Positions 1-6,759 of a DNA stretch of 16,369 bases are shown piece by piece. Position numbers and translations under genes: made by a program. The notes beneath the pieces were generated by a model. That model saw only the letters and a program-made list of their open reading frames with translations, had not been told where the DNA came from and did not search any database. This DNA is from Bacteroidales bacterium (GTDB taxonomy: Bacteria; Bacteroidota; Bacteroidia; Bacteroidales; UBA932), in assembly GCA_017615435.1 (NCBI GenBank), contig JAGAAF010000027.1, positions 1 through 16,369 on the forward strand, written 5' to 3'. Position 1 is the first letter of the stretch, and each line of letters starts with the position of its first letter.

Positions 1-778
1 CCTCTCCCCCCAAAACGGACATCTGCTGAATTGCAATAGCATTAAGTCTGCGGAGCCTTTCCGCCTGAGGAAACCCATCATTGATAAAAATGGCATTCAG
101 GCTTTCCATGTTTGAGAGGCAAATGAGCTGGTTGATGGTGGCGTAGTCGCGGATATTTCCTTTGAGTTCAGGGTTGGCATCACGCCATTCTTTTGCCGTC
201 ATGCCAAACAGGGCCACATTGAGAACGTCTGCTTCGTTGGCGTAAATAAATGATATCTGCTTCTCAGAGACCTCGGGCGGAATCAAGTTCTGTTTAATGG
301 CATCGGTATGGATGCGGTAGTTCACTTTGGAGAGTTCTCGCTTAGCCGTCCAGCCGATGAGTTTCTGCTCCTCTTCCTTAAGGCGCTGAAATTCCCGAAT
401 AAGATAGACCTTGAATTCCGGACTTATCCACATGGCGAATTCGAAAGCGATGTCCTTGTGTGCATAAGTTCCACCGTAACGCCCGGCTTTGGAAACTATG
501 CCGATGGCGTGGGTCTTCTCCGTCCATTCTTTAGCGCTGAGGCGGAAATTGTTGAGCCCCGCCTTACTTTTAATTATGTCGAATTCGGCAGAATTAAACT
601 CAGGATTGAAAACCTTCTCCCATGTTCCCAGAAACTCAACGGTGTTCCTGTTACGCAGCCAATTATGGAAGAAGAACTCACCGTCTTTGGAACGCATCAT
701 ATCAGTAAGGCTAATATAGTCCTCACTTCCGAACTTAACCACCGTTACGGAGACGCCGCTTACATCTATCTTTGCCAT
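1..778 (-). CDS. KilA-N domain protein (C-terminus beyond left edge)
   Basis: The minus strand is open from an ATG at 778 to the window edge: 259 codons with no stop. I read the N-terminus as MAKIDVSGVSVTVVKFGSED, followed by YISLTDMMRS, a WLRNRNTVEFLGTWE block, AGLNNFRLSAKEW (about residues 73-85), GRYGGTYAHKDIAFEFAMWI (99-118) and SPEFKVYLIREFQRLK. This order matches the KilA-N fold, a DNA-binding domain found in phage antirepressors and bacterial accessory genes. The part after residue 170 (DVLNVALFGMTAKEW, DYATINQLICLSNMESLNAIF) looks like the conserved C-terminal half of Bacteroidota KilA-N proteins, so little is probably missing. There is no signal peptide or membrane helix, so it is cytoplasmic. 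It lies 50 nt downstream of an XRE regulator on the same strand, with its own possible box at 793-800. Base composition is AT-richer than the central genes. The cellular role is unknown; a phage or defence-island origin is inferred. Confidence 0.85.
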   Translation of the reverse strand, partial: MAKIDVSGVSVTVVKFGSEDYISLTDMMRSKDGEFFFHNWLRNRNTVEFLGTWEKVFNPEFNSAEFDIIKSKAGLNNFRLSAKEWTEKTHAIGIVSKAGRYGGTYAHKDIAFEFAMWISPEFKVYLIREFQRLKEEEQKLIGWTAKRELSKVNYRIHTDAIKQNLIPPEVSEKQISFIYANEADVLNVALFGMTAKEWRDANPELKGNIRDYATINQLICLSNMESLNAIFINDGFPQAERLRRLNAIAIQQMSVLGGE

Positions 779-792
779 AGCACAATATCAAT

Positions 793-800
793 CAAAGCTA
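793..800 (-). promoter_or_regulatory. TAnnTTTG box before KilA-N gene
   Basis: The minus strand reads TAGCTTTG, 14 nt before the KilA-N ATG. It matches the Bacteroidota -7 consensus, but no good -33 TTTG was identified, so this may only be an internal promoter within an XRE-KilA-N operon. Confidence 0.35.
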
Positions 801-828
801 ACACTGTTTATCTTTCATCCCTTCTGGT

Positions 829-1263
829 TCATTTGCGTTTTTTCCGGGGCTTGTAACCCTCAACATAATCGCTTGTTTTGATATCGGGATCAAGTTCTTC
901 CCCTGCCGAATCGCTTAGGTATTGGGGACGAGAAGATACAGGCGAGCCGTAACCGTGAACATATGTAAGGGCCGATTTGATAAGGTCGATGCTCAAAGCG
1001 TTCTCCAGACGGGCAATCGTTTCAAGTGTCATATTGGAACTTCCCTTCAGCAGATTAGAAACATACTGCTGTGTGCAGCCCATACGCTTGGCAAGTTCCG
1101 CTTGAGTGACAGACTGATCATCCATAGCGCGCATTACTTGCAGCGAAATAAAACGTGAATACTGTAGCCAATACTCATTGTCTCTGCGCCACTGTGCATC
1201 TTCGCGCCAGCGGGATGGTGTGGGAGACTGATGTGCCTCCAGATATTCAATTGCCCTGCTCAT
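829..1263 (-). CDS. XRE/Cro-type helix-turn-helix regulator
   Basis: The protein is 144 aa, starting MSRAIEYLEAHQSP. The frame stays open further upstream to 1380, but that extension runs through the promoter and operator and has no protein-like character, so the ATG at 1263 is preferred. Residues about 41-93 form an HTH_3 domain (LQVMRAMDDQSVTQAELAKR then MGCTQQYVSNLLKGSSNMTL, ETIARLENAL), with the recognition helix around QQYVSNLLKG. A Trp-rich N-terminal stretch (SRWREDAQWRRDNEYW) and a basic tail (YKPRKKRK) flank it. The domain resembles HigA-type antitoxins and phage-like repressors of Bacteroidota, but no toxin ORF sits next to it; its neighbour is a KilA-N gene 50 nt downstream. It probably represses its own promoter, because two 16-bp near-palindromes overlap the promoter (1279-1310). 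An antirepressor/repressor pair is an inference, not shown. Confidence 0.85.
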   Translation of the reverse strand: MSRAIEYLEAHQSPTPSRWREDAQWRRDNEYWLQYSRFISLQVMRAMDDQSVTQAELAKRMGCTQQYVSNLLKGSSNMTLETIARLENALSIDLIKSALTYVHGYGSPVSSRPQYLSDSAGEELDPDIKTSDYVEGYKPRKKRK

Positions 1264-1267
1264 ACCA

Positions 1268-1298
1268 CAAAGATAAAAACAATATTTGTATTGTACAA
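1268..1298 (-). promoter_or_regulatory. Promoter of XRE gene
   Basis: The minus strand has TTG at 1298-1296, 20 nt, then TATCTTTG at 1275-1268: a Bacteroidota -33/-7 pair. The box ends only 4 nt before the ATG at 1263, so the predicted transcript has almost no leader. Confidence 0.65.
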
Positions 1299-1310
1299 TA
1301 TTTATATTGT
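1279..1310. promoter_or_regulatory. Twin 16-bp operator over XRE promoter
   Basis: Two adjoining 16-mers, ACAATATTTGTATTGT (1279-1294) and ACAATATTTATATTGT (1295-1310), differ at one base and are each near-palindromic with ACAATA/TATTGT arms. They cover the -33 region and the -33/-7 spacer of the XRE gene promoter. Such paired dyads are typical of XRE-family autoregulatory operators. The binding protein is inferred. Confidence 0.7.
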
Positions 1311-1437
1311 CTATTGTGACATTAAAAGACACAGACGGACAGAAATGTTTCACTAATGTTACACTAAAAACGAAAAGCATTTACATAACTGATTAATAGT
1401 GAGGTGTTTCTGCCAAAAAGTTAGTGGTCCCGCCCGA

Positions 1438-1481
1438 GGCACACAAAAAAGCATCGCTTGCGGCGATGCTTTTTTGGTGCC
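1438..1481. terminator. Long bidirectional terminator hairpin
   Basis: A 13-bp perfect stem AAAAAAGCATCGC (1445-1457) / GCGATGCTTTTTT (1463-1475) with loop TTGCG is extended outward by GGCAC/GTGCC across one bulged A. The stem has an A-run on one side and a T-run on the other, so it can end transcripts in either direction. It sits in the 370-nt gap between the FKBP gene (minus, ends 1634) and the XRE start, so it most likely terminates FKBP transcription. The rest of the gap holds the hairpin at 1500-1517 and the XRE operator; I see no gene. Confidence 0.75.
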
Positions 1482-1499
1482 TTTGGCACTATATTGATT

Positions 1500-1517
1500 G
1501 AGGGGGCGTACCCCCTC
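1500..1517. repeat. Short GC-rich hairpin
   Basis: GAGGGGG (1500-1506) and CCCCCTC (1511-1517) form a perfect 7-bp stem with a CGTA loop. There is no T-run after it. It lies between the FKBP stop and the long terminator. Function unknown. Confidence 0.5.
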
Positions 1518-1633
1518 AAACTTCCCTGCGTCGCTTCGCTCCAAAACAAGGATATCCACCAAATTTGGTCGCAGTTGGTTGCGTTAGTTGCCAAGCAGAG
1601 ACTGTGGTCGGAAGGAGAAGTTGAGCGCGGAGA

Positions 1634-2218
1634 CTAAACAATGTCCAGGAGTTCGACGACAAAGATCAGGACGCTGTTGCCGGGGATTACGCCTTCAATG
1701 CCCGCCTCGCCATAACCGAGTGCAGGAGGGATGGTGAACTCATACTTGGCTCCGACTTTCATCAATTGCAGGCCCTCAGTCCAACCGGGGATGACCTGGT
1801 CAAGGCCAAAGACGGCTGGCTCGCCCCGTTGGTAGGAAGAGTCGAAAATCTGTCCGTTGCTGAGTTTTCCTTCGTAGTGACATTTGACCCTGCTACGGCC
1901 CGTGGGATTCGCGCCCGTTCCTTCACTGATAACCTTATACTGAAGGCCGGAAGCCGTCACTTTAACGCCTTCCTTAGTCGCATTCTCCTTCAGGTAGTTG
2001 TCTGCGGCTTTTATCGCTTCGCCGTTCTTTTCCCGGCTCAACTTATCAAAGTACTCGTTCAGAATCCTGTTCGCTTCTTCGGCGCTGATCTCAGGCGTTC
2101 TGTTTGTGAGAACCGCCTTCAATCCAGAAAGGAGACTGTCGAAATCTATCTTATCCACTCCTGATCTGGCCAGACTATGGCCCAGACTCATTCCTAATGC
2201 GTAACTTAATTTATCCAT
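1634..2218 (-). CDS. fklB: FKBP-type peptidyl-prolyl isomerase (Mip/FklB-like)
   Basis: The protein is 194 aa, using the ATG at 2218 (MDKLSYALGMSLGHSLARSG); an upstream ATG at 2242 would add eight residues lying next to the promoter box. It catalyses cis-trans isomerisation of Xaa-Pro bonds and assists folding. Residues 1-85 form the helical dimerisation region of the Mip/FkpA/FklB group (SYALGMSLGHSL, ANRILNEYFDKL). Residues 91-194 are the FKBP domain: GLQYKVISEG, VKCHYEGKLSNGQIFDSS, VIPGWTEGLQLMKVGAKYEF, IPPALGYGEAG and a final NSVLIFVVELLDIV strand. Active-site positions such as Y115, D126, V142, I143, W146 and Y169 are present. No signal peptide is visible, so it is probably cytoplasmic like E. 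coli FklB. It diverges from the acyltransferase gene. The family is sure, the symbol less so. Confidence 0.93.
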   Translation of the reverse strand: MDKLSYALGMSLGHSLARSGVDKIDFDSLLSGLKAVLTNRTPEISAEEANRILNEYFDKLSREKNGEAIKAADNYLKENATKEGVKVTASGLQYKVISEGTGANPTGRSRVKCHYEGKLSNGQIFDSSYQRGEPAVFGLDQVIPGWTEGLQLMKVGAKYEFTIPPALGYGEAGIEGVIPGNSVLIFVVELLDIV

Positions 2219-2239
2219 ATAACGTGTAAATAACAGGCA

Positions 2240-2247
2240 CAAAGCTA
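2240..2247 (-). promoter_or_regulatory. TAnnTTTG box for FKBP gene
   Basis: The minus strand reads TAGCTTTG, ending 21 nt before the ATG at 2218. I see no well-spaced -33 element. Confidence 0.4.
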
Positions 2248-2312
2248 CAAACTTTTCTTAGACTATCCCGTTCCAAATAATGGTATATGTTTTTTTTGTG
2301 CTGGAATAAGGA

Positions 2313-2320
2313 TAACTTTG
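2313..2320 (+). promoter_or_regulatory. TAnnTTTG box for acyltransferase-GT8 genes
   Basis: TAACTTTG ends 5 nt before the ATG at 2326. A TTTG lies at 2295-2298, but the 14-nt spacing is shorter than the usual 19-21. The box position argues that 2326, not the ATG at 2287, is the real start. Confidence 0.45.
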
Positions 2321-2325
2321 CCGAT

Positions 2326-3396
2326 ATGATTGCTGAAGCTAAAACCAGACTTCCTGAGATAGATCTTGTGAAAGGAGTCGCGATAGTCGCGATGATTATT
2401 TGCCACACGGTCTGCTATATGGGCTCGATACCGGAGAATGCGGGATATGTGGTCGCGGAGGAGATTCTCGGCGGGCCGATGGCGGCTCCGATGTTCATGA
2501 TTTGCATGGGGATCTCTATCAACTTTTCCCGAAGGAGCACCCCGCAAAAGCTGATGAGGCGCGGACTCCGGCTGTTTCTGCTGGCGTATCTGCTGAACAT
2601 CCTCAGGGCCGGCCTCCCCGTCGGGATAGGTTTCGCGCTGGGCTTGGGGGACGCGGTCGCCGACAATCTGGTGATGGCCTTCCTGATCGTGGACATCCTA
2701 CAATTCGCCGGACTGGCGCTGATCTTCATAGGCCTATGCCTGAAGATACAGATGAAATGCTGGCTGATGCTCGCGATAGCCATAGTCTGCTCGATCGCGG
2801 GCACGATCTGCCAGGGCTTCGACTGCGGCAACGATGCGCTGAACGCGCTGCTCGGACTCTTTATCGGAGCCGGCCCCGGCGACATCGAGAGCTGCTATTC
2901 GTGCTTCCCGCTCGCACACTGGATCATCTATCCCGTGTTCGGACTGCTGGCCGGGCGCTATCTCAAGAATTGCACGGACAAAGAGAAACTCTACCGGCGC
3001 ATACTGGTAGTGACACTGCCTCTGACCATATTCTATTGCTGGCTCGCTGCGAAAAGGGGCTTCACTCCCCTATCTAACGGCCTATACTATTGGCACAACC
3101 TTGCAGATGGGTTCTTCTTTATCTGCCTTGATCTGATGCTAATCTCGATAGCATGGCAGCTCTGCAAAATCCTGCCGCAGTGGATTATGCAGCCGCTTGA
3201 GGGCCTCAGCAAAAACATCACCGCAGTCTACTGTATCAGCTGGGTAATAATCTGCTGGGTTGGACTTCCTCTATTTATGGGCCTGGAACTGAAGCCGCTC
3301 AATCCATGGCTGGCGTACATCCCGGCAATCGCAATCACCGTCATCTCGTACTGGCTTGCCTTGAAGTGGAAAGCGCGGAAGGCAAATAGAAAGTAG
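2326..3396 (+). CDS. Multi-pass membrane acyltransferase (HGSNAT/DUF1624 or acyltransferase-3-like)
   Basis: The protein is 356 aa from the ATG at 2326; the earlier ATG at 2287 lies upstream of the promoter box. The opening R-LPEIDLVKGVAIVAMIICHT (about residues 8-28) matches the R-x-x-x-(I/L)D-x-x-(R/K)G-x-x-(I/L)-x-x-M-x-x-x-H signature shared by integral-membrane acyltransferases of the heparan-alpha-glucosaminide N-acetyltransferase/DUF1624 and OafA-like families; His27 is the expected catalytic or acyl-relay residue. About ten hydrophobic segments follow, ending in a KWKARKANRK cytoplasmic tail. Such enzymes move acetyl or other acyl groups onto sugars of envelope polysaccharide. The GT8 gene begins 3 nt after its stop, so the pair is probably co-transcribed and acts on the same glycan. 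The exact family among these related folds is not settled by eye. Confidence 0.8.
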   Translation: MIAEAKTRLPEIDLVKGVAIVAMIICHTVCYMGSIPENAGYVVAEEILGGPMAAPMFMICMGISINFSRRSTPQKLMRRGLRLFLLAYLLNILRAGLPVGIGFALGLGDAVADNLVMAFLIVDILQFAGLALIFIGLCLKIQMKCWLMLAIAIVCSIAGTICQGFDCGNDALNALLGLFIGAGPGDIESCYSCFPLAHWIIYPVFGLLAGRYLKNCTDKEKLYRRILVVTLPLTIFYCWLAAKRGFTPLSNGLYYWHNLADGFFFICLDLMLISIAWQLCKILPQWIMQPLEGLSKNITAVYCISWVIICWVGLPLFMGLELKPLNPWLAYIPAIAITVISYWLALKWKARKANRK

Positions 3397-3399
3397 AGG

Positions 3400-4473
3400 A
3401 TGCTGTACGTCTGCTATTCCATCAATGATTTCTACGCGCGGGAAGCCGGCATCTCCATGCTGAGCTTCCTGGAGAACAACCCGGGCTACGAACCCGAAGA
3501 GGTGTTTTTCATTGACTATGGCATCCATCCGCGCAACAAGGAGCGCCTGGACGGAATAGCGGCCCGCTACGGCAAGCGCATCACCTACCTGAACGGCCGG
3601 CCCGTGACCAGCGAGATCAAGCGCCTGTATCCCAACTATCCCGCTTGGAAAGGCAGCATGGCGGCCTGCATCAAGCCGTTCATGGACAAGATCATGCCCG
3701 AGTACGTGCAGCGCCTGCTCTATATCGATGCCGACACGATCGTGGCCGGCTCCATCGAGGAACTGCAGCGAATGGACATGGGCGACGCCGTGGTGGCCGG
3801 CACCATCTCGAACGGGATGGGCTATGCGCTGCAGAACCATGCCTTCGAGCTCTACTCTGGCAACACGCAGTATATGGGCAGCGGCGTGCTGCTCTACGAC
3901 CTGAAGAACTGGCGGCGGGAGAACTGCTACGAGATGATTATCGCAGTGCTGAAAAAGAAAAAGCATCTGCGCCTGCCGGACCAGATGCTACTTAACAACG
4001 CCATTCCCCAGCGGCTGATGAAGGTGCTGCCCACGAAGTACAACTTCACCATGTCCAACATCCACCCTTGGCAGGTCTACCACTGGCTGCGCATGTACGA
4101 TATCCTCCCTGAGCAGGAATGCCGCGAGGCCATAGACCACCCGGTCATCATCCACTACCTGACCGGCTGGGCGCTGTCCCGCCCCTGGCACAAGGGCTGC
4201 TACTCCCACCGCAAGGAGGAATACTACCGCTACAAAGCTCTCTCGCCCTGGAAAGATGATCCTCTTGCACCTCCTATCCAGAAACTCTACCCTCCCAAGG
4301 ACTTCCACGAAAGATTCTACCTCTGGTCGATCATGCAGTCGATGAAGCCCCGGCCGTATTTCTTCGCCTTATGGGCGCAGACTCTCTATGCAAAATACAA
4401 TGCCCTCTACGCCAAGCGTAGGGGCATTGACTTGCACTCGGACGAAGGAATCGAAGAGTGCGATAATTCTTAA
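3400..4473 (+). CDS. Family 8 glycosyltransferase
   Basis: The protein is 357 aa with the hallmarks of GT8 retaining glycosyltransferases (LgtC, WaaI/J relatives). It has an N-terminal nucleotide-binding strand (MLYVCYSINDFYAREAGISM), the metal-binding DxD motif in RLLYIDADTIV (D110, D112), MGSGVLLYDLKNWR (159-172), DQMLLNNAI (194-201) and the metal/acceptor motif IIHYLTGWALSRPWHKG (H252, H264). It lacks a signal peptide or membrane anchor and probably works at the inner face of the cytoplasmic membrane. The likely role is transfer of glucose or galactose onto LPS, capsule or another surface glycan; the sugar and acceptor cannot be read. It follows the acyltransferase by 3 nt. Its stop lies 9 nt from the stop of the convergent lipoprotein gene, with no visible terminator between them. 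Confidence 0.92.
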   Translation: MLYVCYSINDFYAREAGISMLSFLENNPGYEPEEVFFIDYGIHPRNKERLDGIAARYGKRITYLNGRPVTSEIKRLYPNYPAWKGSMAACIKPFMDKIMPEYVQRLLYIDADTIVAGSIEELQRMDMGDAVVAGTISNGMGYALQNHAFELYSGNTQYMGSGVLLYDLKNWRRENCYEMIIAVLKKKKHLRLPDQMLLNNAIPQRLMKVLPTKYNFTMSNIHPWQVYHWLRMYDILPEQECREAIDHPVIIHYLTGWALSRPWHKGCYSHRKEEYYRYKALSPWKDDPLAPPIQKLYPPKDFHERFYLWSIMQSMKPRPYFFALWAQTLYAKYNALYAKRRGIDLHSDEGIEECDNS

Positions 4474-4482
4474 AAACGAAAC

Positions 4483-5211
4483 TTATTTGACGGTGATCTC
4501 AAGCAGATGGCCCCAGCCATTGCCGCCGTCGCCTGCAGCCATGTTCGGCATGTTGGAAAGTTCCTCCCAGGAACCGCCGCCTGTGCAGTAGAAACGGATA
4601 CCGGTCTCGAAGGAGAGGCCCATGGGTTTCGGATCATCGCTGCTGTTTGCCGCTGCGTTGAAGAGATCGCGGACGAGCATAATTTCATACTCGCAGCCTG
4701 AGCCTTTTCCTATCACGGGGTTGCCTTCCAATGCCACCCAACTGCCTATCCTCTGATGGACATTGCCCACATAGTCGGTGAACTCACCGCCCTCGGCAAG
4801 TGCGCCCTCGACGATGTAGTCATAGGCCTCGAGGAAGTAGTTCGAATAACCGCTGGTGAACTCGCCGTCTGTGTTGATGCAAAGACGGATAGGGAGCTCT
4901 TCTGCAGGATTTGCCAGCAACTCCTTGACCATTTCTTCGTTGAACTTGATGTAGTAGAACACAAACTCGGTGGTCGCATAGACGCGGATTGCCTCTACTG
5001 CCTTCCAAGGAGAACCGGGATCGTTCTGAGCCATGACATAAGAATCTTTTGACAAAGCGGCCCAGTCTGCGAAACTACCGTCGATAGTGATAGCCACCTT
5101 AGAAGTCTGCTCCTCTTCTTCCTCTTCTTCTTCATCGGATGTGGCGGGGTTGCAGCACACTACTGCTGCGAGAGAGGCGAAAATCGCCATCAAAGTGAAA
5201 AGTTTTTTCAT
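4483..5211 (-). CDS. Lipoprotein with poly-Glu tether and CBM9-like start
   Basis: The protein is 242 aa. It has a type II signal peptide (MKKLFTLMAIFASLAAVVCC) with the lipid-modified Cys at 19 or 20; the -1 residue is unusual for a lipobox. Next comes NPATSD and a run of eight Glu. Acid-rich sequence right after the Cys is the surface-export signal of Bacteroidota lipoproteins, so outer-surface location is inferred. The mature part starts VAITIDGSFADWAAL, the I-D-G-x-x-x-D-W opening of CBM9-like or DOMON-like sugar-binding folds, followed by a strand-rich body (EFVFYYIKFNEEM, LPIRLCINTDGEF). No catalytic motif is visible. It follows the esterase gene by 32 nt on the same strand, with a possible promoter in the gap, and converges on the GT8 gene. 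A carbohydrate-binding role is a guess from fold-level similarity. Confidence 0.85.
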   Translation of the reverse strand: MKKLFTLMAIFASLAAVVCCNPATSDEEEEEEEEQTSKVAITIDGSFADWAALSKDSYVMAQNDPGSPWKAVEAIRVYATTEFVFYYIKFNEEMVKELLANPAEELPIRLCINTDGEFTSGYSNYFLEAYDYIVEGALAEGGEFTDYVGNVHQRIGSWVALEGNPVIGKGSGCEYEIMLVRDLFNAAANSSDDPKPMGLSFETGIRFYCTGGGSWEELSNMPNMAAGDGGNGWGHLLEITVK

Positions 5212-5234
5212 TGTAAAAAGTATTTTTTATGGTC

Positions 5235-5242
5235 CAAATTTA
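5235..5242 (-). promoter_or_regulatory. TAnnTTTG box for poly-Glu lipoprotein gene
   Basis: The minus strand reads TAAATTTG, 23 nt before the ATG at 5211 and just after the esterase stop. No clear -33 partner. The lipoprotein may be transcribed alone as well as by read-through. Confidence 0.4.
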
Positions 5243-5243
5243 A

Positions 5244-6110
5244 TCATTTTTCCTTAAAGTTTCTCGACGCGAACGGCAGGGAGAGGCGGAGGGCTGTGTG
5301 CCAGTACTCCCAGCTGTGCCAGCCGTCGCGGACGCGGAGCTCGGCGGGGACGCGCTTGTCGCGCATGGTCTGGTACATGCGGAGCGTAAGGTCCAGGATG
5401 AAATCGTCGTCGCCGCAGTCGAAGAACCACTTGACCGTGCGGAGCTGCTCGAGCGTCCGGGCGTCTGCGTTCGCCACGAACTCGATTGCCGAATGGTCAT
5501 GGACGGACTTAGTCACGATGTAGAGCTTGTCGTCCTTCGGCATGCGGGCGTCCGGCTCTTCGGCGTCCAGCCACCCGCTCATGCTGTAGCAGCTGCCGAA
5601 CAGTTCCGGGTGGTGCTGGGCATAGACCGTGCTGCCGCCGCCGCCCATCGAAAGGCCCATGATCGCGCGATGGCCTTTGTCGCCCACGATCTTCCACTCG
5701 CGCTCGACCGCCGGCATCAGCTCCTGGAAGAAGAAGTCTTCGTAGGGGTGCCCGGGCATGTTGAAATAGCCGTTCCAGTTTTTGTGGACGTCCGGGTCGC
5801 CGGCGTCCGGCATCACGATGACCACAGGCACAAGCTCGCCGCTCGCGATGAGTTCATCCACGATGTCCTTCATGTGGCCCACGGTCGCCCAGTCCACATG
5901 CGTGCCGTAGAGACCGTGCAGGAGGTAGATGACCGGATACTGCCGGTCCGCCGAGGCGTCGAAGCCCGCGGGCAAATAGAGGTTGTACGCGACTTCCTCG
6001 CCGAGGATGGCGCTCTGCACGGCGTGCGTGCTGATCTTGCTCTGCCTGAGCGGCTGCGCGGCCGCGGTCAGGGCTGCGAGCAATAGAATTGCGGTTAGAA
6101 TGCGTTTCAT
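5244..6110 (-). CDS. Secreted alpha/beta-hydrolase esterase (esterase D/feruloyl esterase-like)
   Basis: The protein is 288 aa with a signal peptide (MKRILTAILLLAALTAAA, cleavage before QPL). The hydrolase core shows PVIYLLHGLYG (59-69, oxyanion region), VVIVMPDAG, the nucleophile elbow G-L-S-M-G-G with Ser154, an acidic pair in CGDDDF (about D234-D236) and His265 in RDGWHSWEYW. This order fits the COG0627/esterase D group, which includes feruloyl and acetyl-xylan esterases and S-formylglutathione hydrolases. With a signal peptide, removal of acyl groups from polysaccharide in the periplasm is more likely than formaldehyde detoxification. The chosen ATG overlaps the stop of the upstream HAD gene (ATGA), so the two are translationally coupled. 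Longer starts run into the HAD coding region and are rejected. Confidence 0.9.
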   Translation of the reverse strand: MKRILTAILLLAALTAAAQPLRQSKISTHAVQSAILGEEVAYNLYLPAGFDASADRQYPVIYLLHGLYGTHVDWATVGHMKDIVDELIASGELVPVVIVMPDAGDPDVHKNWNGYFNMPGHPYEDFFFQELMPAVEREWKIVGDKGHRAIMGLSMGGGGSTVYAQHHPELFGSCYSMSGWLDAEEPDARMPKDDKLYIVTKSVHDHSAIEFVANADARTLEQLRTVKWFFDCGDDDFILDLTLRMYQTMRDKRVPAELRVRDGWHSWEYWHTALRLSLPFASRNFKEK

Positions 6111-6706
6111 ATTCCTAGTGCTATTAATTCTTCTTTTAATGAGGAGGCGTCTTTGAAACGGATGGCGTTCAGGCCGAATAGTTGTGCGCCGGTGACATTG
6201 GGCTGGTTGTCGTCTATGAACAGACACTCGGGCGGGTTAAGTTTGAAGCGGTCCACGAGCAACTGGAAGAAAGCTGGATCCGGCTTGAGCATCTTTTCTT
6301 CGCCGGAGACGAGCATGCCGTCCAGTTGGTCGAATACCTCGAACTTATGGCGCACCTGGCAGAAAGTCTCCGCGGACCAGTTCGTGAGGCCATACATCTT
6401 GTAGCCTTTCTGCTTCAGTTCCTTCATTAGTTCGAGCATGCCGGGAATCTCCCCTCCTATCATCTCGATCCAACGATCGAAATAGGCCTGGATTTCTTTT
6501 GACCACTCCGGGTATTCTGCCGAGAGCTCGGCTATCCCCTGCGCGAACGGCTTGCCGGCGTCCATCTGCGCGTTCCACTCGCCCGTGCAGATGTTCGCTA
6601 TGAACCAGTCTGCCTTCTCACGGCTGCCGAAGTACTTGTCCAGCATCCGGTGCGGGTCCCAATCGACCAGCACTCCGCCGAAATCGAAAATAATTGTTCG
6701 TATCAC
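6107..6706 (-). CDS. HAD-superfamily phosphatase (YihX-like)
   Basis: The protein is 199 aa from a GTG at 6706, chosen because the HAD fold begins at once (VIRTIIFDFGGVLVDWD) and a TAAATTTG box ends 5 nt upstream. Motif I is D-F-G-G-V rather than D-x-D; the sugar-phosphate phosphatase YihX and related HAD-IA proteins share this variant. Motif II is LTNWS, motif III the Lys of KMLKPDPAFF, motif IV FIDDNQPN. The all-helical cap lies at about residues 16-90. YihX removes phosphate from alpha-glucose-1-phosphate; the substrate here is not known. It is cytoplasmic and is first in a minus-strand set with the esterase (4-bp overlap). An upstream ATG at 6826 would run through the promoter and a repeat element and is rejected. 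Confidence 0.9.
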   Translation of the reverse strand: MIRTIIFDFGGVLVDWDPHRMLDKYFGSREKADWFIANICTGEWNAQMDAGKPFAQGIAELSAEYPEWSKEIQAYFDRWIEMIGGEIPGMLELMKELKQKGYKMYGLTNWSAETFCQVRHKFEVFDQLDGMLVSGEEKMLKPDPAFFQLLVDRFKLNPPECLFIDDNQPNVTGAQLFGLNAIRFKDASSLKEELIALGI

Positions 6707-6711
6707 TCCCA

Positions 6712-6744
6712 CAAATTTAACTCTTTTCCTTCGCAAAACACAAA
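6712..6744 (-). promoter_or_regulatory. Promoter of HAD-esterase genes
   Basis: The minus strand has TTTG at 6744-6741, a 21-nt spacer, and TAAATTTG at 6719-6712, 5 nt before the GTG start. Both elements and the spacing fit the Bacteroidota consensus. Confidence 0.65.
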
Positions 6745-6759
6745 AATACGGGGAGACAG

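Noticed and set aside
308..856. Plus-strand open frame of 182 codons
   Set aside because: It is antisense to the KilA-N gene, which has clear family motifs on the minus strand; the plus-strand product has no recognisable domain.
1359..1562. Minus-strand frame of 67 codons through the terminator
   Set aside because: It reads through a 13-bp terminator stem and another hairpin and has no protein-like features.
2400..3077. Plus-strand frame overlapping the acyltransferase
   Set aside because: Arg/Gly/Pro-rich out-of-frame shadow of a G+C-rich membrane-protein gene.
5298..6086. Long plus-strand frame opposite the esterase
   Set aside because: The esterase has signal peptide, nucleophile elbow and catalytic His on the minus strand; the opposite frame is His/Val/Ala-rich without motifs.
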